Below are positions 7,540 through 15,088 of a stretch of 40,152 bases of DNA, piece by piece. A program made the position numbers and the translations under genes. The DNA is from JBOFEH01 sp051650265. GTDB taxonomy: Bacteria > Bacillota > Clostridia > Lachnospirales > Cellulosilyticaceae. Within the stretch, counting starts at the first letter, position 1; each line of letters opens with the position of its first letter. The notes beneath the pieces were generated by a model. It ran no database searches and was not told where the DNA came from. It was given only the letters and a program-made list of their open reading frames with translations. Where the stretch lies: positions 1-40,152 of the forward strand of contig JBOFIR010000142.1 of the NCBI GenBank assembly GCA_051650265.1. The letters run 5' to 3'.

Positions 7540-8385
7540 ATGAAACGTGCGTTTACAAAGATGCATGGATGTGGTAACGATTATATTTATTTTAACTGCC
7601 TAAGAGACGAGCTAGAGAAGCCAAATGCACTGAGTATCAAATTATCTGATAGACATTTTAGTATTGGTGGGGATGGTATTATCTTGATTTGTCCATCGCA
7701 AGTGGCAGATGGGAAGATGCGTATCTTCAATGCAGATGGTAGTGAAGCAAAGATGTGTGGCAATGGCATACGCTGTGTCGCCAAGTACTTATACGATCAC
7801 CGTATAGTAGATGATCAGGCATTTACGATTGATACACTCAGTGGTCTGAAACATGTGAAAGTACATACAAGGGATGGAAGGGTGGATGAGGTATGTGTGG
7901 ATATGGGCGCACCGATTCTAGAGCCTAGGCGTATTCCAGTAGCATTAGAGGGAGAGCGGATTGTAGGGTATATCTTGGAAGTAGGCACAGAATGTTATGC
8001 GATCACGTGTGTGTCTATGGGGAATCCACACTGTATAGTCTTTGTAGAGGATACAGCATCAGTTGCACTGGAGGTAGTGGGGCCTCAGTTTGAAAAACAT
8101 GAGCTTTTCCCAGATCAGGTCAATACGGAATTTGTCCAAGTAATCAATGAGCATGAACTCGCCATGCGTGTATGGGAACGTGGGAGTGGTGAAACCTTTG
8201 CATGTGGGACAGGGGCATGTGCAGCGGTTGTAGCAGCTGTATTAAATGGCTACTGCAAGATGAATGAGGAGATTACTGTCCATCTTAGAGGTGGGGATTT
8301 AGTGATCAATTATACAGGAAGCACTGTGTATATGACAGGTGAAGCAGTCCAGACTTTTGAGGGGATTATAGATGTAGAGTGCTAA
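7540..8385 (+). CDS. dapF: Diaminopimelate epimerase
   Basis: A 281-residue enzyme converting LL-diaminopimelate to the meso form, the lysine precursor and peptidoglycan cross-linking residue. The two catalytic cysteines are C73 in KMCGNGIRC and C222 in FACGTGAC, the first at the canonical family position. The N-terminal signature FTKMHGCGNDYIY and the GSGET motif are present. I place the start at the ATG at 7540 rather than the GTG at 7531, because AAGGGG and the N-terminal MKRAFTKMHG fit family starts. It sits 39 bp before dapL with no terminator between, so the two final steps of the aminotransferase variant of the lysine pathway are encoded together, although in reverse order of the reactions. 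Confidence 0.95.
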   Translation: MKRAFTKMHGCGNDYIYFNCLRDELEKPNALSIKLSDRHFSIGGDGIILICPSQVADGKMRIFNADGSEAKMCGNGIRCVAKYLYDHRIVDDQAFTIDTLSGLKHVKVHTRDGRVDEVCVDMGAPILEPRRIPVALEGERIVGYILEVGTECYAITCVSMGNPHCIVFVEDTASVALEVVGPQFEKHELFPDQVNTEFVQVINEHELAMRVWERGSGETFACGTGACAAVVAAVLNGYCKMNEEITVHLRGGDLVINYTGSTVYMTGEAVQTFEGIIDVEC

Positions 8386-8424
8386 GGCAAAAGAATAAGT
8401 GTCTAAGAACAAGGGGGAATATCC

Positions 8425-9603
8425 ATGCATATTAATAAAAATTATTTGAATTTACAAGACAGCTATCTTTTTTCACGTATTGCACAGCGTGTAGCAGCAT
8501 TTAGTGCAGAACACCCAGAGCAAAAGATTATTCGTATGGGGATCGGAGATGTGACTTTACCACTATGCCAGGCTGTTATAGAAAGTATGAGTCTTGCAGT
8601 AGAGGAAATGAGCCATCAAGCAACTTTTAGAGGCTATGGACCTGAACAAGGCTATGACTTTTTGAAAGGCGCTATTAGGGAGTACTATAGTAGGAGAAAT
8701 ATAGCGCTTGATATGAAAGAGATCTTTATCAGTGATGGTGCCAAGAGTGATTTAGGCAATATTTTGGATCTCTTTGATGCAGATAATGTGATCCTTGTGC
8801 CAGATCCTGTGTATCCAGTATATGTCGATACGAATATCATGGCAGGGCGCAAAATCATCTTTATGAATGGCAATGAAGAGAATCAGTTTTTACCAATGCC
8901 TGATGAGGCAGTCACAGCAGATATTATTTATCTGTGTTCGCCAAACAACCCTACAGGTGCTGTCTACAATCATCAGCAGCTTCAGGCATGGGTGGATTAT
9001 GCCAATGCACAAGATGCCGTGATTTTGTTTGATGCAGCATATGAGGCCTTTATACAGGATGAGACGTTACCACGTAGTATTTATGAAATACCAGGAGCAA
9101 TGCAGTGTGCGATTGAGTTCTGCTCCTTTTCCAAGACAGCGGGATTCACAGGGACCAGATGTGGCTATACGGTCGTCCCTATGGCACTAGAACGAGAAGG
9201 GATCAAGCTTGCTTCTATGTGGCTTAGACGTCAGACGACGAAGTTTAATGGTGTGCCTTATGTGATTCAGAGAGGCGCAGCAGCAGTCTTTTCTGAAGAA
9301 GGTCAAGAGCAGATTAGAGAAGATATCGCGTATTATATGGCAAATGCCAAGATTATTGCACAGGCATTGCAAGAGATGGGAATTCCTTTCATAGGGGGAG
9401 AGAATTCACCTTATATTTGGCTCAAGTGCCCAGACGGAATGGGATCTTGGGCGTATTTTGATAAGCTCCTTACAGAGATTGGTGTGGTAGGGACACCTGG
9501 CGCAGGATTTGGTACAAATGGTGAGGGCTACTTTAGGCTTACTGCTTTTGGAAATTATGAAAACACTTTAGAAGCTATTAATCGTTTGAAAAGTCTGAGA
9601 TAA
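8425..9603 (+). CDS. dapL: LL-diaminopimelate aminotransferase
   Basis: A 392-residue class I/II pyridoxal-phosphate aminotransferase. It makes LL-diaminopimelate directly from tetrahydrodipicolinate and glutamate, bypassing the succinylase and acetylase routes. DapL signatures include the N-terminal NYLNLQDSYLFSRIA, MGIGDVTLPL, FRGYGPEQGY and SDGAKSDLGNI. The PLP lysine is K237 in SFSKTAGFTGTRCGY, and LCSPNNPTGAV binds the cofactor phosphate and ring. Length agrees with bacterial and plant DapL (about 400). The ribosome site is AAGGGGG before the ATG. It follows dapF and precedes a LURP-one gene after a 43-bp gap with no terminator. Confidence 0.95.
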   Translation: MHINKNYLNLQDSYLFSRIAQRVAAFSAEHPEQKIIRMGIGDVTLPLCQAVIESMSLAVEEMSHQATFRGYGPEQGYDFLKGAIREYYSRRNIALDMKEIFISDGAKSDLGNILDLFDADNVILVPDPVYPVYVDTNIMAGRKIIFMNGNEENQFLPMPDEAVTADIIYLCSPNNPTGAVYNHQQLQAWVDYANAQDAVILFDAAYEAFIQDETLPRSIYEIPGAMQCAIEFCSFSKTAGFTGTRCGYTVVPMALEREGIKLASMWLRRQTTKFNGVPYVIQRGAAAVFSEEGQEQIREDIAYYMANAKIIAQALQEMGIPFIGGENSPYIWLKCPDGMGSWAYFDKLLTEIGVVGTPGAGFGTNGEGYFRLTAFGNYENTLEAINRLKSLR

Positions 9604-9646
9604 TATATATAATAGTGGTAGAAGCTTTTGATGAGAGGGGAAATCC

Positions 9647-10123
9647 ATGAGATTATATATCAAACAAAGAGTCTTTTCATTTAATGATAGTTTTGTTGTC
9701 AAAGATGAGGCGGGGCAAGATCGCTACTATGTAGAAGGTGAGATGTTTTCATTTGGCCATAAACTTCATGTGATGGATGCAAGTCGTCGTGAAGTTGCTT
9801 TTATCAAACAACGTGTGATGACTTTTATGCCAAAATTTGAAATCACTGTAGAAGGCAAGGTGGTAGGAGAATTGATCAAACGTATGACTTTCTTTAGACC
9901 AAGTTATTTTATAGAAGGAAGTAACCTCAGTTTGGAGGGTGATTTTTTTGATCATGACTATACACTTGAAAGAGGTGGTAGGCCTGTTATGCATATTTAT
10001 AAAGAATGGTTTACTTGGGGCGATAGCTATGTATTAGATATCGCAGATCCTGCAGATGAGCTTATCAGTCTTGCGATCGTATTGGCAATAGACTGCGAGA
10101 TGTGCTCACGTAATAATAATTAG
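9647..10123 (+). CDS. LURP-one-related family protein
   Basis: A 158-residue protein with the LURP-one/DUF567 (YxjI-like, Tubby-like beta-barrel) pattern: MRLYIKQRVFSFNDSFVVKD at the start, then alternating short strands with VEGEMFSFGHKLHV, VAFIKQRVMTFMPKFEI, and IYKEWFTWGDSYVLDI near the end. Bacterial members have no defined role; the fold is related to Tubby and scramblase lipid-binding barrels. No signal peptide or transmembrane segment is visible. It is the last gene of the dapF-dapL group and ends at a strong terminator. The ribosome site is GAGGGG before the ATG. Confidence 0.85.
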   Translation: MRLYIKQRVFSFNDSFVVKDEAGQDRYYVEGEMFSFGHKLHVMDASRREVAFIKQRVMTFMPKFEITVEGKVVGELIKRMTFFRPSYFIEGSNLSLEGDFFDHDYTLERGGRPVMHIYKEWFTWGDSYVLDIADPADELISLAIVLAIDCEMCSRNNN

Positions 10124-10137
10124 TAGCGAAAAGAGAA

Positions 10138-10182
10138 GGCTATTGCACAATGAATCTAAGTGATAAATTGTGCAATAGCCCT
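10138..10182. terminator. Bidirectional terminator between LURP-one and HAD genes
   Basis: A perfect 14-bp stem (10138-10151 with 10167-10180) separates the two convergent genes. Confidence 0.8.
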
Positions 10183-10845
10183 TTATTCATTATGAGAAAG
10201 TAATAATGCCTTCAATTCATCGATCGTATCTAAGACATAGTCTGCACCAGCTTGGGCTAACTCACCTTCTTCTGCATAGCCAAATGTTACGCCGATCGAT
10301 GGGATCCCGTAAGCTTTGGCACCGACTATGTCATGTTTACGATCACCTACCATAATCGTAGAGGCTTTATCGTCTTCCGTTAGGCCGAGTTGTGCAAACA
10401 CCGCTTGGATCACATCAGCCTTGAGTGTTCTAGTGCCATCTAGTTCACTACCAACTACCACTTTGAAGTAGTGGGAGAGCTCATATTTTTCTAAGATTTT
10501 TTCCGCGAAAATTTGGGGTTTAGAGGTGGCAACGGCAAGGGTTTTGCCTGATTGGCAGAGTTGTTGTAAAAGTTCAGGGATACCATCATAGACGCCGTTT
10601 TCAAATAAGCCGATCGTGCTAAAGCGCTCTCTAAATTTTACGATTGCCTGATCTGCCTGCGTGGTATCAAATCCATAGTATGATATAAAGGCTTGTTGAA
10701 GTGGTGGGCCTATAAATCGTACGAGGTGATCTAAGTCAGGCTCATGGATGTCGAAGTGTTTTAAAGCATGTTGCACACATTTAGTAATGCCTTCTTTTGG
10801 ATCGGTGAGTGTACCATCCAAATCGAATAATATAACAGAATACAT
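10183..10845 (-). CDS. HAD-family phosphatase, phosphoglycolate-phosphatase-like
   Basis: A 220-residue haloacid-dehalogenase hydrolase of subfamily IA. Motif I is ILFDLDGTLTD with nucleophile D8 and acid/base D10; motif II is the AVATSKPQ segment; motif III/IV is the lysine of LKADV plus VGDRKHDIVGAKA. The helical cap between motifs I and II matches Gph/PpaX-type enzymes, which dephosphorylate phosphoglycolate, pyrophosphate or sugar phosphates; the substrate cannot be read from sequence. I choose the ATG at 10845, not the in-frame start 18 codons upstream, because AAAGGAG lies eight bases before it and the protein then begins just ahead of motif I, as is normal. Confidence 0.88.
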   Translation of the reverse strand: MYSVILFDLDGTLTDPKEGITKCVQHALKHFDIHEPDLDHLVRFIGPPLQQAFISYYGFDTTQADQAIVKFRERFSTIGLFENGVYDGIPELLQQLCQSGKTLAVATSKPQIFAEKILEKYELSHYFKVVVGSELDGTRTLKADVIQAVFAQLGLTEDDKASTIMVGDRKHDIVGAKAYGIPSIGVTFGYAEEGELAQAGADYVLDTIDELKALLLSHNE

Positions 10846-10961
10846 AGAGGTGTTCTCCTTTACAAATGGACGTGAAATCATTTTTGTATAGCCTAACATT
10901 CTTTATGGGAATATGCAAACAGGCAGGATAGGCTGGGAAAAAATAAAAAATAGCTTAAAGT

Positions 10962-10990
10962 GGGAATGTTAAGGGGAAAAGGTGTGTCTA
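10962..10990 (+). promoter_or_regulatory. Possible ECF-type promoter ahead of the sigma factor gene
   Basis: GGGAAT (10962-10967) and TGTCTA (10985-10990) with a 17-bp spacer resemble the GGAAC...CGTCTA pattern of ECF sigma promoters. This suggests autoregulation by the sigma factor encoded 37 bp downstream. The match is partial. Confidence 0.4.
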
Positions 10991-11026
10991 TTAGAGTGAG
11001 AGATAGATCGGAAAGGAGTAAATCAT

Positions 11027-11575
11027 ATGCAAGAAGAAAGCATACTTAGGGATCTAAAAGCTGGAGATGTCCATGTCTATGAGCAATTAGTGCATCTTTA
11101 CTCGCGTTATGTTGCAACCATCGTTCATAGGGTAGGGGATGGGCAATTGACGGCGCAAGATATAGAAGAAGTATCAGCAGATGTCTTTATCAAATTGTGG
11201 CAACAGCGTGACCATATAGATGTATCAGGGGATAAACTCAAAAGCTACATAGGGGTGATGGCGAGAAATCATACACTAAATAGGCTAAGAGGCAAGGGTG
11301 TGAGCATCATTCCGTTAGAAGAGGATATGATTGATTATCAAACCCCAGAGAATACTTTGGTTGAAGAAGAAGAAAGGGTACTTGTGCATCAGGTGATTGA
11401 GATACTTCCAGAGCCTGATCGAGAGATTTTTATCAGACGCTATTTCTATATGGAACGTGTTCAGGAGATTGCAAGTCGGCTGGGGCTTAATGTACAGACT
11501 GTAGGAACCAAGCTTTTTCGAGGAAGAAAGAAGCTGGAGAGACATTTGAGAGAAAGGGGGATCGTACATGAATAA
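11027..11575 (+). CDS. ECF-subfamily RNA polymerase sigma factor
   Basis: A 182-residue sigma-70 family protein with only regions 2 and 4. Region 2 includes AQDIEEVSADVFIKLWQQRDHID (about residues 44-66) and KSYIGVMARNHTLNRLR (about 73-89). Region 4 (about 125-178) includes LPEPDREIFIRRYFYMERVQ and a helix-turn-helix (IASRLGLNVQTVGTKLFRGRKKL). The length is typical of ECF factors. The ribosome site is AAAGGAG. The next gene overlaps it by 8 bp and encodes a membrane protein with a cytoplasmic N-terminus, the normal arrangement for an ECF factor and its anti-sigma partner. The signal sensed is unknown. Confidence 0.92.
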   Translation: MQEESILRDLKAGDVHVYEQLVHLYSRYVATIVHRVGDGQLTAQDIEEVSADVFIKLWQQRDHIDVSGDKLKSYIGVMARNHTLNRLRGKGVSIIPLEEDMIDYQTPENTLVEEEERVLVHQVIEILPEPDREIFIRRYFYMERVQEIASRLGLNVQTVGTKLFRGRKKLERHLRERGIVHE

Positions 11576-13100
11576 AAAAATATCTGAATTACTAGAGGAA
11601 CTAGACTATGAATGGCTAGAACAAATTGAGATAGAAGAAGAGTTTCCACAAGGGGTCTGTTTGGAAAGAATCAAAGATAAGGCACTAGAATCAATAGTGG
11701 AAGAAGAAGTTATTCCGCTACGTGCTATGGAGCGAAAGATTAAATCAAAGAAAAGAATGAGTAAGCGTATTTTTTTACCATTGGTGGCAGCACTGGCACT
11801 CATGGGGATGACGGCTGTTGCTGTAAATTCTAACGATAGACTCAGGGCGATTGTCGGAGATGCCTTGCCATTGATACAGTCAGAAGTTCAGGCAATTGAA
11901 GAGGCCAATACAGATAAGGGCATCACCTTTACGGCAGAGGCAGCTGCTATAGAGAACAAGGCAGGAATCTTCTATCTGACAGCACAGCATGTGGATGGAA
12001 GTCCGTTTGAAGAAGGCACTGAGTTTAGAAGAATTAGCCCACGGATGGAGAAAAAAGGTGGTATGGGTTGGAGCACTCATATGTCGCTCAGTGAAGCGGG
12101 TGATAAGCTCGTTGTGAGAGTAGATCTATCAGGGAGTAGAAAACTCTATGATCAAGTGATGCGCTTTGAAGCGTATGATATAGGAACTTGGAAGGAGGGA
12201 GAAGTGTCACCTGACATTGACTTGTATGAAGCCTATCAATCGAGTAGAGATGGGTGGCAAGTAGAAGAAGAGAAGTCTTGGCAGGACTATGACTATAATG
12301 CAAGCCTTAAGATTTATCCTATAGCATCTTATAAAGGTTATACGCTTGACCGTGTGGTATTTGAATCGGGTAAGCTGTATCTGATCACAAGCGCTACCAG
12401 TCCAAATGGCGAAAGTTTACTAGAAGATGAGAGACTTACATTAGTTGATGTAAGAACAAATGAGGTAGTGACGGAAGATGGTGGCTCAGGAAACTGGGAC
12501 CAAGAGATCCAGAGAGAGAAGATGTGCCATAGATTCTTAGGTGTGGATGAGGCAGATCTCCCTTACCTTAGGCTCAAGATAGACTACCGCTATTTTCAGC
12601 CAGAGATTGAAGGCACATGGTCTGTAGCGTTTGAATTAGATAAGAATGAGAATGTTATGGCGCAAAAGCTATGGCAACGTATTCAGACAGATGATATCCA
12701 TGTGACATTGTATGACCTTGAGGTTTCAAAGCTAGGTGTGAAGATAGAGGGACTCAGACGTAAAGGCTATTTGGGTCAGCTCACCGGCTATGTTCAGATG
12801 AAAGACGGATCGAAGGTAGAATTGATCCAGTCAGGGAGTTGGAGCAAGTTTTGGTTATTGTTCGGCGTGCAGTATAAGTTCGGGGATGTTATAGAAGGCG
12901 ATGCGAAGCAATTAAGCGCTGAGGGGACAATGAGGAAAGCCGTAGAAGAGCGAGAGGATGAACCTGGGTGGGGGATGGCAATGAGCAGTATATCTGTCTC
13001 AACACAAAAAACATCAGGAGAAGAGGACTTACCGCAAGTAATTGCACTAGACCAGATAGAAAGTATTGTCTTTGAAGATCACGTAATTCCAATGAAATAG
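11568..13100 (+). CDS. DUF4179-type membrane protein, probable anti-sigma factor
   Basis: A 510-residue protein with one membrane segment near residues 67-87 (FLPLVAALALMGMTAVAVN). The first 65 residues are charged and would be cytoplasmic; the remaining 420 or so would be outside the membrane. The segment after the helix (SNDRLRAIVGDALPLIQS, then an ITFTAEAAAIE stretch) matches the DUF4179 domain often found in partners of clostridial ECF sigma factors. Its start codon lies inside the sigma gene (8-bp overlap), so translation is coupled. The long exterior part is beta-rich and may sense or bind a surface ligand; no catalytic motif is recognised. The anti-sigma function is inferred from context. 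Confidence 0.75.
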   Translation: MNKKISELLEELDYEWLEQIEIEEEFPQGVCLERIKDKALESIVEEEVIPLRAMERKIKSKKRMSKRIFLPLVAALALMGMTAVAVNSNDRLRAIVGDALPLIQSEVQAIEEANTDKGITFTAEAAAIENKAGIFYLTAQHVDGSPFEEGTEFRRISPRMEKKGGMGWSTHMSLSEAGDKLVVRVDLSGSRKLYDQVMRFEAYDIGTWKEGEVSPDIDLYEAYQSSRDGWQVEEEKSWQDYDYNASLKIYPIASYKGYTLDRVVFESGKLYLITSATSPNGESLLEDERLTLVDVRTNEVVTEDGGSGNWDQEIQREKMCHRFLGVDEADLPYLRLKIDYRYFQPEIEGTWSVAFELDKNENVMAQKLWQRIQTDDIHVTLYDLEVSKLGVKIEGLRRKGYLGQLTGYVQMKDGSKVELIQSGSWSKFWLLFGVQYKFGDVIEGDAKQLSAEGTMRKAVEEREDEPGWGMAMSSISVSTQKTSGEEDLPQVIALDQIESIVFEDHVIPMK

Positions 13101-13113
13101 CAGCTCAAATGAT

Positions 13114-13153
13114 AAAAGGAGAAAGTCTCATATAGAGGGACTTCTCCTTTTTG
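13114..13153 (+). terminator. Terminator after the sigma/anti-sigma operon
   Basis: A hairpin (13114-13127 with about 13139-13152, one bulged A) ends in a short T-run and lies between convergent genes. Confidence 0.7.
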
Positions 13154-13182
13154 TATGGATTCAAACCGCTGACCATAAAGCT

Positions 13183-13707
13183 TTATCTTAATTTCTTTGA
13201 AAAGAATAAGAGAAGGTCATCATCGTTGCAGCATGGTACGTACTGCTCAAGCTGTTTGTTTTGATACCACACGCCACTGCCGTCAGGGAGGTAGCCACGT
13301 TTGACGTAGATACGCTGAGCTTGTCCATAACCTGAGTGGACACCCACTGCGAGGTAGACTGAGTCAGCGTATTTAGAGGCGGCATCTTCGGCCACATCAA
13401 GAAGCTTGTTTGCAATACCGCGTTTATGTACATGGAAGAAGACACTCAGGTCTACAATTTCAGGGATGCCTTGGTTACCAAAAGGCCCCTCACTAGGATC
13501 AAGTACAAGTGTGCAGATCCCCACTACGCGTGCTTGATATTCTGCAACGAAGACAAGACGTTTGCCTTCAGATTGCTCTTTGAGGTAGCCGGTGTAGGTT
13601 TCGTATTTTGGATGCCAGTCATAAGAAAGATAGGTATCATAGAAGACTTGGCAATCACTTTCTTGGAGATCACGGATCATAAGATGTTCATCACTATAGT
13701 AAATCAT
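13183..13707 (-). CDS. GNAT-family N-acetyltransferase
   Basis: A 174-residue acetyltransferase-fold protein. The start IRDLQESDCQVF is the usual first strand and helix. LVFVAEYQARVVGICTLV gives strands 2-4, and VHKRGIANKLLDVAE is motif A, the acetyl-CoA pyrophosphate loop (RGIA in place of RGxG). AQRIYVKRGYLPDGSGVWY is the C-terminal motif B. The central VDLSVF strand precedes motif A as usual. The acceptor substrate cannot be predicted. The ATG at 13707 has AAGGAG nine bases upstream. It is a single gene that converges on the sigma/anti-sigma operon. Confidence 0.87.
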   Translation of the reverse strand: MIYYSDEHLMIRDLQESDCQVFYDTYLSYDWHPKYETYTGYLKEQSEGKRLVFVAEYQARVVGICTLVLDPSEGPFGNQGIPEIVDLSVFFHVHKRGIANKLLDVAEDAASKYADSVYLAVGVHSGYGQAQRIYVKRGYLPDGSGVWYQNKQLEQYVPCCNDDDLLLFFSKKLR

Positions 13708-13775
13708 AAGGGATGGCTCCTTTGTATGTAGATTTGGACTTTTGTTTTAGTATAGCGTATTTAATTTTCAAAAAA

Positions 13776-13827
13776 CACAAGAAAAACACATCTTCCACAA
13801 AACTAAGATAAAACTTCTTTCTATAAT
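13776..13827 (+). promoter_or_regulatory. Candidate activator-dependent promoter of the exported-protein/two-component operon
   Basis: A consensus TATAAT at 13822-13827 has no recognisable -35 hexamer at the expected distance. Three CACA tetramers begin at 13776, 13787 and 13796 (spaced 11 and 9 bp), ending just upstream of where the -35 box would lie. The layout fits a response-regulator-activated promoter, but the repeat unit is short. Confidence 0.35.
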
Positions 13828-13903
13828 AAGTTCATAAGGTGCAGGACGCACTACAACAAAACAATATGAAACGATAACATAACAATCAAAGGAGAGAAAT
13901 CAA

Positions 13904-14350
13904 ATGAACAAATTAATGAAATATGGTATGATTGGCGCAATGGTATTAGGAGCACAGAGCATGGTATTTGCAAGTGGGGTAAGTGGTGTAGATCAACTTA
14001 AAAGTGATGTCATCACAACTAAAGGATCACAGGTACAAGCAATCAAACTTGCAGAGATGAATAAGAAAATCGTATCAGAAGGTGATAGCGTAGAGGGGAT
14101 TGCTGTGACAATGAGTGTGGCAGCAACACCGCTTACAGAAGCTCAGCGTGCAGAATTTGAAAAAGAAGAACAAGAGCAGATTAAAAAAATCTGTGAGGCA
14201 CTTGGTATCACATACAAAGAAGATATGACATTAGCAGGAATTTATGAGAATCTGACAGAAGATCAGTTCAACCTTCTTGTTGAAAAAGAAGTGATTCAAG
14301 TAGTTAAAGCGGCAATGACGACAGAAGCGATAGCAGCAGAGCAAAAATAA
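13904..14350 (+). CDS. Small exported protein of unknown function
   Basis: A 148-residue protein with a clear signal peptide: MNKLMKYG, a hydrophobic core (MIGAMVLGAQSMVF), and a likely cleavage after ASG or FAS around residues 23-25. The mature part is acidic, helical and low in cysteine (KEEQEQIKKICEALGITYKED, then LAGIYENLTEDQFNLLVEKE). I recognise no family. The ribosome site is AAAGGAG. It lies 64 bp before a response regulator gene, separated by a modest hairpin. It may be an exported accessory or ligand of the adjacent sensor kinase, or simply a target of that system; this is inferred from position only. Confidence 0.8.
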   Translation: MNKLMKYGMIGAMVLGAQSMVFASGVSGVDQLKSDVITTKGSQVQAIKLAEMNKKIVSEGDSVEGIAVTMSVAATPLTEAQRAEFEKEEQEQIKKICEALGITYKEDMTLAGIYENLTEDQFNLLVEKEVIQVVKAAMTTEAIAAEQK

Positions 14351-14358
14351 TAATAAAA

Positions 14359-14395
14359 ATACCTTAAGATGACAGATACTATCTTAAGGTATTTT
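14359..14395 (+). terminator. Hairpin between the exported protein and response regulator genes
   Basis: A perfect 12-bp stem (14359-14370 with 14381-14392) is followed by only four T. It probably gives partial termination, so the exported protein would be made in excess over the two-component proteins. Confidence 0.65.
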
Positions 14396-14414
14396 GGCGT
14401 GAAGGAGAATAGAG

Positions 14415-15086
14415 ATGCAAACGATATTGGTAGTAGAAGATGAAGAGGGGATTCGTCGCGTGATTTGTGATTATCTTACAAGTCATGGGTTTGTAGTGTT
14501 AGAGGCACAAAATGGAAAGGAGGCAATGGTGCTCATTGAAAATGGTGCATTTGACCTAGCGATTCTAGATGTAATGCTCCCTTATGTAGATGGCTGGACA
14601 CTCTGTAGGCAGATTAGAGAGAAGCAGCGAGCGGTACCCGTACTTTTTCTAACAGCAAGGGGGGAAGAGTATGATGAACTCTTAGGATTTGAAGTAGGAG
14701 CTGACGATTATATCAAGAAACCTTTTAGCCCAGCAGTACTTGTGGTAAGAGTCAAAAAATTATTGGGAATGAGAAGAGAGGATGATGTGACAACGCAGCT
14801 GTTGGAAAAAGGCGTCCTAAAGATCGATCAAGAAGGTATGAAGGTCTATGTAGAAGGAGAGATTATAGAGCTGACACACAAAGAATTCCAGATCTTGACG
14901 TATCTTGTTGAAAATGAAGGAAAAGCACTTTCTAGGGAGATGATTCTCACACAAGTGTGGGGATATGACTATGTAGGTGAAGACCGGGTTGTGGATAATC
15001 ATATCAAGAAAATACGTAAAGCGCTGGGAGAATATGCCTATATGATTCGTACAGTATTCGGTGTCGGCTATATTTTTGAGGTGTAG
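14415..15086 (+). CDS. OmpR/PhoB-family response regulator
   Basis: A 223-residue two-domain regulator. The receiver domain (about 1-118) has the acidic pair in LVVEDEEGIR, phosphoacceptor D52 in LAILDVMLPYVDGW, the T of VLFLTARG and the K of DDYIKKPF. The C-terminal winged helix (about 128-223) ends with the OmpR signature LTHKEFQILTYLVENEG, VWGYDY, RVVDNHIKKIRKALG and IRTVFGVGYIF. The ribosome site is GAAGGAG. It overlaps the kinase gene start (the regulator's TAG lies within GTGTAGTGATG), so the two are co-translated. The target genes are not known, but the upstream exported-protein gene is a candidate. Confidence 0.95.
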   Translation: MQTILVVEDEEGIRRVICDYLTSHGFVVLEAQNGKEAMVLIENGAFDLAILDVMLPYVDGWTLCRQIREKQRAVPVLFLTARGEEYDELLGFEVGADDYIKKPFSPAVLVVRVKKLLGMRREDDVTTQLLEKGVLKIDQEGMKVYVEGEIIELTHKEFQILTYLVENEGKALSREMILTQVWGYDYVGEDRVVDNHIKKIRKALGEYAYMIRTVFGVGYIFEV

Positions 15087-15088
15087 TG

